This document shows positions 61,906-64,000 of a DNA stretch of 64,000 nt, one piece after another. The first letter of the stretch is position 1. Each line of letters opens with the position of its first letter. This DNA comes from Psychroflexus curvus (GTDB lineage Bacteria > Bacteroidota > Bacteroidia > Flavobacteriales > Flavobacteriaceae). Both the position numbers and the translations under genes were made by a program. The stretch lies in the NCBI RefSeq assembly GCF_020164585.1, contig NZ_JAIQZF010000004.1, positions 1-64,000 of the forward strand. The letters are read 5' to 3'. The notes under the pieces are model-generated. The model had not been told where the DNA came from and did not search any database. It worked only from the letters and a program-made list of their open reading frames with translations.

Positions 61906-62381
61906 ATTTTTAAATCTACACTTTCAAAAACATGACTTCTTTCAGAATGAATTTCCAGATGAAGCGATATGTGATCCTTTAATTTGACAAGTTGTAATTC
62001 ACCATCTTTTACGCGTTCAAAACCGCCCTGATCAAAATCACCTAACTTTCCGAAAATAACTTTTTGATTTTGTAAACTTTGATTTTTGGATTGTATTTCT
62101 TTAAACCTAGATGGAATTTGTAGATAAATCTCCTCTTTGTAATCAATTGATTTTGAATCTTTAAATTGAATAAAAATCACTTGGAAATCAACGTCTTCTT
62201 CAAAAGAAATTTCTGAGATACCCTCAGAATCTTCGCTTATAAATAATTTTGTTTCTTTTAAAACCTGAACTTCACAATCCCCATCATTCGGACAGTCTTG
62301 AAGAAGTGGTAAATCAGTTTGGGTGGTTTTGCAAGCCACAAGCAATAAAAGGAGCACTAGGCTTTGGAATTTCATCATCAT
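61902..62381 (-). CDS. Small lipoprotein of unknown function
   Basis: A 159-residue protein with lipobox LVAC (Cys17) and a short acidic Cys-containing segment (LLQDCPNDGDCEVQVLKET), then a beta-rich domain (LFISEDSEGISEISFEEDVDFQVIFIQFKD ... GKLGDFDQGGFERVKDGELQLVKLKDHISLHLEIHSE). Two extra cysteines (CPNDGDC) could form a disulfide. I recognise no family. It is convergent with the ExbD-like gene, overlapping by four bases. Confidence 0.7.
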   Translation of the reverse strand: MMMKFQSLVLLLLLVACKTTQTDLPLLQDCPNDGDCEVQVLKETKLFISEDSEGISEISFEEDVDFQVIFIQFKDSKSIDYKEEIYLQIPSRFKEIQSKNQSLQNQKVIFGKLGDFDQGGFERVKDGELQLVKLKDHISLHLEIHSERSHVFESVDLKI

Positions 62382-62524
62382 CTACTTCATTTTTTTGCAA
62401 ATTAAAGCATACTAAATACACGGAAATATCATGTAAAGAATTATTTATAACTTTATGGGGATGAATGTCTTCAATAATAACTTTTGTTTAACTTAAAACA
62501 TAATTCATTAAACAATTAAATATC

Positions 62525-62532
62525 TATTTTTG
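62525..62532 (+). promoter_or_regulatory. Minus-7 box of the SRPBCC-SDR unit (leaderless)
   Basis: TATTTTTG matches TAnnTTTG and ends four bases before the ATG at 62537. No minus-33 TTG at standard spacing. Confidence 0.6.
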
Positions 62533-62536
62533 AATT

Positions 62537-63010
62537 ATGATATACGAGATTAATACCCGACAAAAATTACCTATTTCTAAAAGAAAGGCCTGGGATTTTT
62601 TGTCCGACCCAAAAAACCTTCAAGAAATCATGCCTGACGATATGGGTTTCGAAATCCTATCAGGTGCAGACAGAAAAATGTTTACTGGACAATTATTGCA
62701 ATATAATGTCACTCCATTCCCTGGTTTTAATACCAAATGGGTAACAGAGATTACACATGTCGAAGAACCGAATTATTTTGTAGACATTCAACTCTACGGT
62801 CCTTATGCCTTATGGCATCATAAACATTTTATCCACGAAATTAAAGGAGGTGTTGAGGTAGAAGATTTAGTTCATTACAAAATTCCGTTTGGAGGTTTAG
62901 GAAGATTGATGCATCCACTTATAGTCAAACCAAAATTGAATAAAATTTTTAAAGCCAGAGAGGCTAAAATGATCGAAAAATTCGGTCAATTCGAAAATCA
63001 AAATAAATAA
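62537..63010 (+). CDS. SRPBCC family ligand-binding protein
   Basis: A 157-residue cytoplasmic protein of the START/polyketide-cyclase-like (SRPBCC) fold. It has the N-terminal INTRQKLPISKRKAWDFLSDPKNLQEIMPDDMGF, central strands WVTEITHVEEPNYFVDIQLYGPYALWHHKHFIHE, and the long C-terminal helix ending EAKMIEKFGQF. Members near photolyase genes are common, and their ligand is unknown. An SDR gene starts seven bases after the stop. Confidence 0.87.
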   Translation: MIYEINTRQKLPISKRKAWDFLSDPKNLQEIMPDDMGFEILSGADRKMFTGQLLQYNVTPFPGFNTKWVTEITHVEEPNYFVDIQLYGPYALWHHKHFIHEIKGGVEVEDLVHYKIPFGGLGRLMHPLIVKPKLNKIFKAREAKMIEKFGQFENQNK

Positions 63011-63017
63011 TAAAAAT

Positions 63018-63716
63018 ATGAAAAAGAATATTTTACTTATTGGAGGATCCAAAGGCATAGGTTTGGAAATTGTAAAAGAAATGAGTCCAAATCATAATCT
63101 AATTGTAGCATCACGGTCAGATGAGAATCTATCTGAATATGATGTGACGTATCACAAGTTTGATGCACTTACGGATGATATCTCAGAATTGGATTTGCCG
63201 GACACCCTAGACGGGTTGGTATATTGTCCCGGGAGCATCAACTTGAAGCCTTTTAAAATGATGAAACCAAAAGTTTTTGAAGAAGATTTCCAGCTTAATT
63301 TTATGAGTCTGGTAAAAACAACTCATGGTGTCCTTTCAAAACTCAAAAACTCCAAGCAGGCGAGCATAGTCTATTTCAGCACCGTTGCTGTACAAACAGG
63401 TATGCCATTTCATACCAGTGTTGCAGCAGCCAAAGGAGCCATTGAAGGATTTGCAAGATCACTTGCAGCTGAATATGCACCATCCTTTAGAGTAAATGTA
63501 ATTGCACCTTCACTGGTAAATTCTCAGCTTGCCGGTAAACTCTTAGGCAATGATAAGAAAAAAGAAAAAATGGATGAGAGACACCCTCTAAAACGAGTAG
63601 GTGAACCTTCTGATATTGGAAAAATAGCCAGCTTCTTATTATCTGACGATTCTACATGGATAACAGGTCAAGTTCTTGGAGTTGATGGTGGTATGGGAAG
63701 CCTCAATGTAAGTTAG
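63018..63716 (+). CDS. SDR-fold protein lacking the catalytic tyrosine
   Basis: A 232-residue Rossmann protein of the short-chain dehydrogenase family. It has the nucleotide-binding LIGGSKGIGLEIVKEM, YCPGSINLKPFKMM in place of NNAG, Ser in IVYFSTVAVQTGMPF, then HTSVAAAKGAIEGFARSLAAE, where the Tyr of YxxxK is Val while Lys is kept, and the C-terminal ITGQVLGVDGGMGSL. The same wording is remembered from homologues beside photolyase genes, so the loss is likely a family feature rather than a local mutation. It may bind NAD(P) without a classical reaction. Confidence 0.88.
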   Translation: MKKNILLIGGSKGIGLEIVKEMSPNHNLIVASRSDENLSEYDVTYHKFDALTDDISELDLPDTLDGLVYCPGSINLKPFKMMKPKVFEEDFQLNFMSLVKTTHGVLSKLKNSKQASIVYFSTVAVQTGMPFHTSVAAAKGAIEGFARSLAAEYAPSFRVNVIAPSLVNSQLAGKLLGNDKKKEKMDERHPLKRVGEPSDIGKIASFLLSDDSTWITGQVLGVDGGMGSLNVS

Positions 63717-63733
63717 ATTTTACCTGATTTTTT

Positions 63734-63777
63734 TTAAAATCTTCTTGCGAGACACTTATCTTGCAGGAAGATTTTAA
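63734..63777 (+). terminator. Long hairpin between the SDR gene and the photolyase gene
   Basis: TTTAAAATCTTCTTGC (about 63733-63748) pairs with GCAGGAAGATTTTAA (63763-63777) with one G-T pair around a 14-base loop. It could end or attenuate transcription before the photolyase gene. A strong T tract is absent apart from TTTT in the right arm. Confidence 0.6.
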
Positions 63778-63806
63778 GTATTGTAAAGATTAAAAAGTTA
63801 AGCATC

Positions 63807-64000
63807 ATGAGTGATAAAGTGAGAGTATTCTGGTTCAGAAGAGATATGCGTTTCGAAGATAATGTAGGTTTATACCATGCCTTATCCGGAGATTTCCCAG
63901 TTCTTCCTCTTTTTATATTCGATAAACATATTTTGGATGAACTTCCTAAAGATGATGCGCGAGTCACATTCATTCATGATGAATTACAAAAAATGCGGTC
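63807..64000 (+). CDS. Cryptochrome/DNA photolyase family protein (cut by window end)
   Basis: The first 64 codons of a photolyase-superfamily protein. From the ATG at 63807 the reading is SDKVRVFWFRRDMRFEDNVG, followed by LYHALSGDFPVLPLFIFDKHILDEL, the alpha/beta antenna-binding domain with the diagnostic WFRRDLR-like motif. The FAD domain lies beyond the window, so CPD photolyase, DASH and other types cannot be told apart. SRPBCC and SDR genes upstream fit the usual photolyase neighbourhood. Confidence 0.85.
   Translation, partial: MSDKVRVFWFRRDMRFEDNVGLYHALSGDFPVLPLFIFDKHILDELPKDDARVTFIHDELQKMR

Overview
The window is a stretch of AT-rich chromosome from a member of the Bacteroidota, almost certainly a marine-type Flavobacteriaceae. 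The evidence is the TAnnTTTG minus-7 promoter boxes in front of many genes, the near absence of Shine-Dalgarno sequences, a type IX secretion locus (PorP/SprF, a PorE-like OmpA protein and a cargo with a gliding-motility-type C-terminal domain), a fused CcoNO oxidase subunit, DUF4249, DUF2805 and DUF6095 proteins, and a TonB-dependent receptor with a carboxypeptidase-like N-terminal domain. The genus cannot be fixed from the sequence alone.

Layout. Positions 1-560 hold no protein gene. They look like the 5-prime edge, leader and two tandem promoters of an rRNA operon running leftward out of the window. From 0.67 to 8 kb come small membrane and hypothetical genes, an S1/P1 nuclease with a structured leader, a HAD phosphatase, a DUF819 transporter-like protein and a tight operon idi-queD-bcp-manA. 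From 8.3 to 16.6 kb is a three-gene type IX secretion locus whose cargo has 16 SdrD-B-like repeats, most arranged as alternating A/B pairs. From 16.7 to 26 kb come prfC, a tyrosine (Y1) transposase embedded in a 66-bp palindromic repeat array, a cystathionine-beta-synthase-like enzyme, an FtsX-type permease, a DUF1343/NamZ hydrolase, OsmC, and metK behind a SAM-II riboswitch. A 0.9-kb block of other palindromic repeats follows.

From 26 to 35 kb is a glycosyltransferase and a kynurenine-pathway segment (kynU, kmo, folD, a SulP transporter, an ACMSD-type decarboxylase, an O-methyltransferase). From 35.3 to 39.5 kb is a TonB receptor-DUF4249-murQ-DUF6095 operon. The receptor has no normal start codon. 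From 39.7 to 46.5 kb are mixed single genes (sterol desaturase family, SDR, hemN, universal stress protein, thioredoxin, CoA transferase). From 46.5 to 52.5 kb is glutamate synthase gltBD. From 52.7 to 61.2 kb is a complete cbb3 oxidase cluster with its assembly genes (ccoI-S-NO-Q-P-G-H and a TauE/SafE family gene). The right end has an apparently secreted protein resembling the periplasmic part of ExbD, a small lipoprotein, and an SRPBCC-SDR-photolyase group cut by the window edge.

Themes. Low-oxygen respiration (cbb3) sits near oxygen-independent haem synthesis (hemN). Cell-wall amino-sugar handling is suggested by NamZ and MurQ. Several genes have a minus-7 box only 4-7 bases from the ATG and are probably transcribed as leaderless mRNAs. 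Start codons were moved downstream of the longest open frame wherever a signal peptide, an ATG or the promoter position supported it. No tRNA genes, CRISPR arrays or prophage genes were seen.
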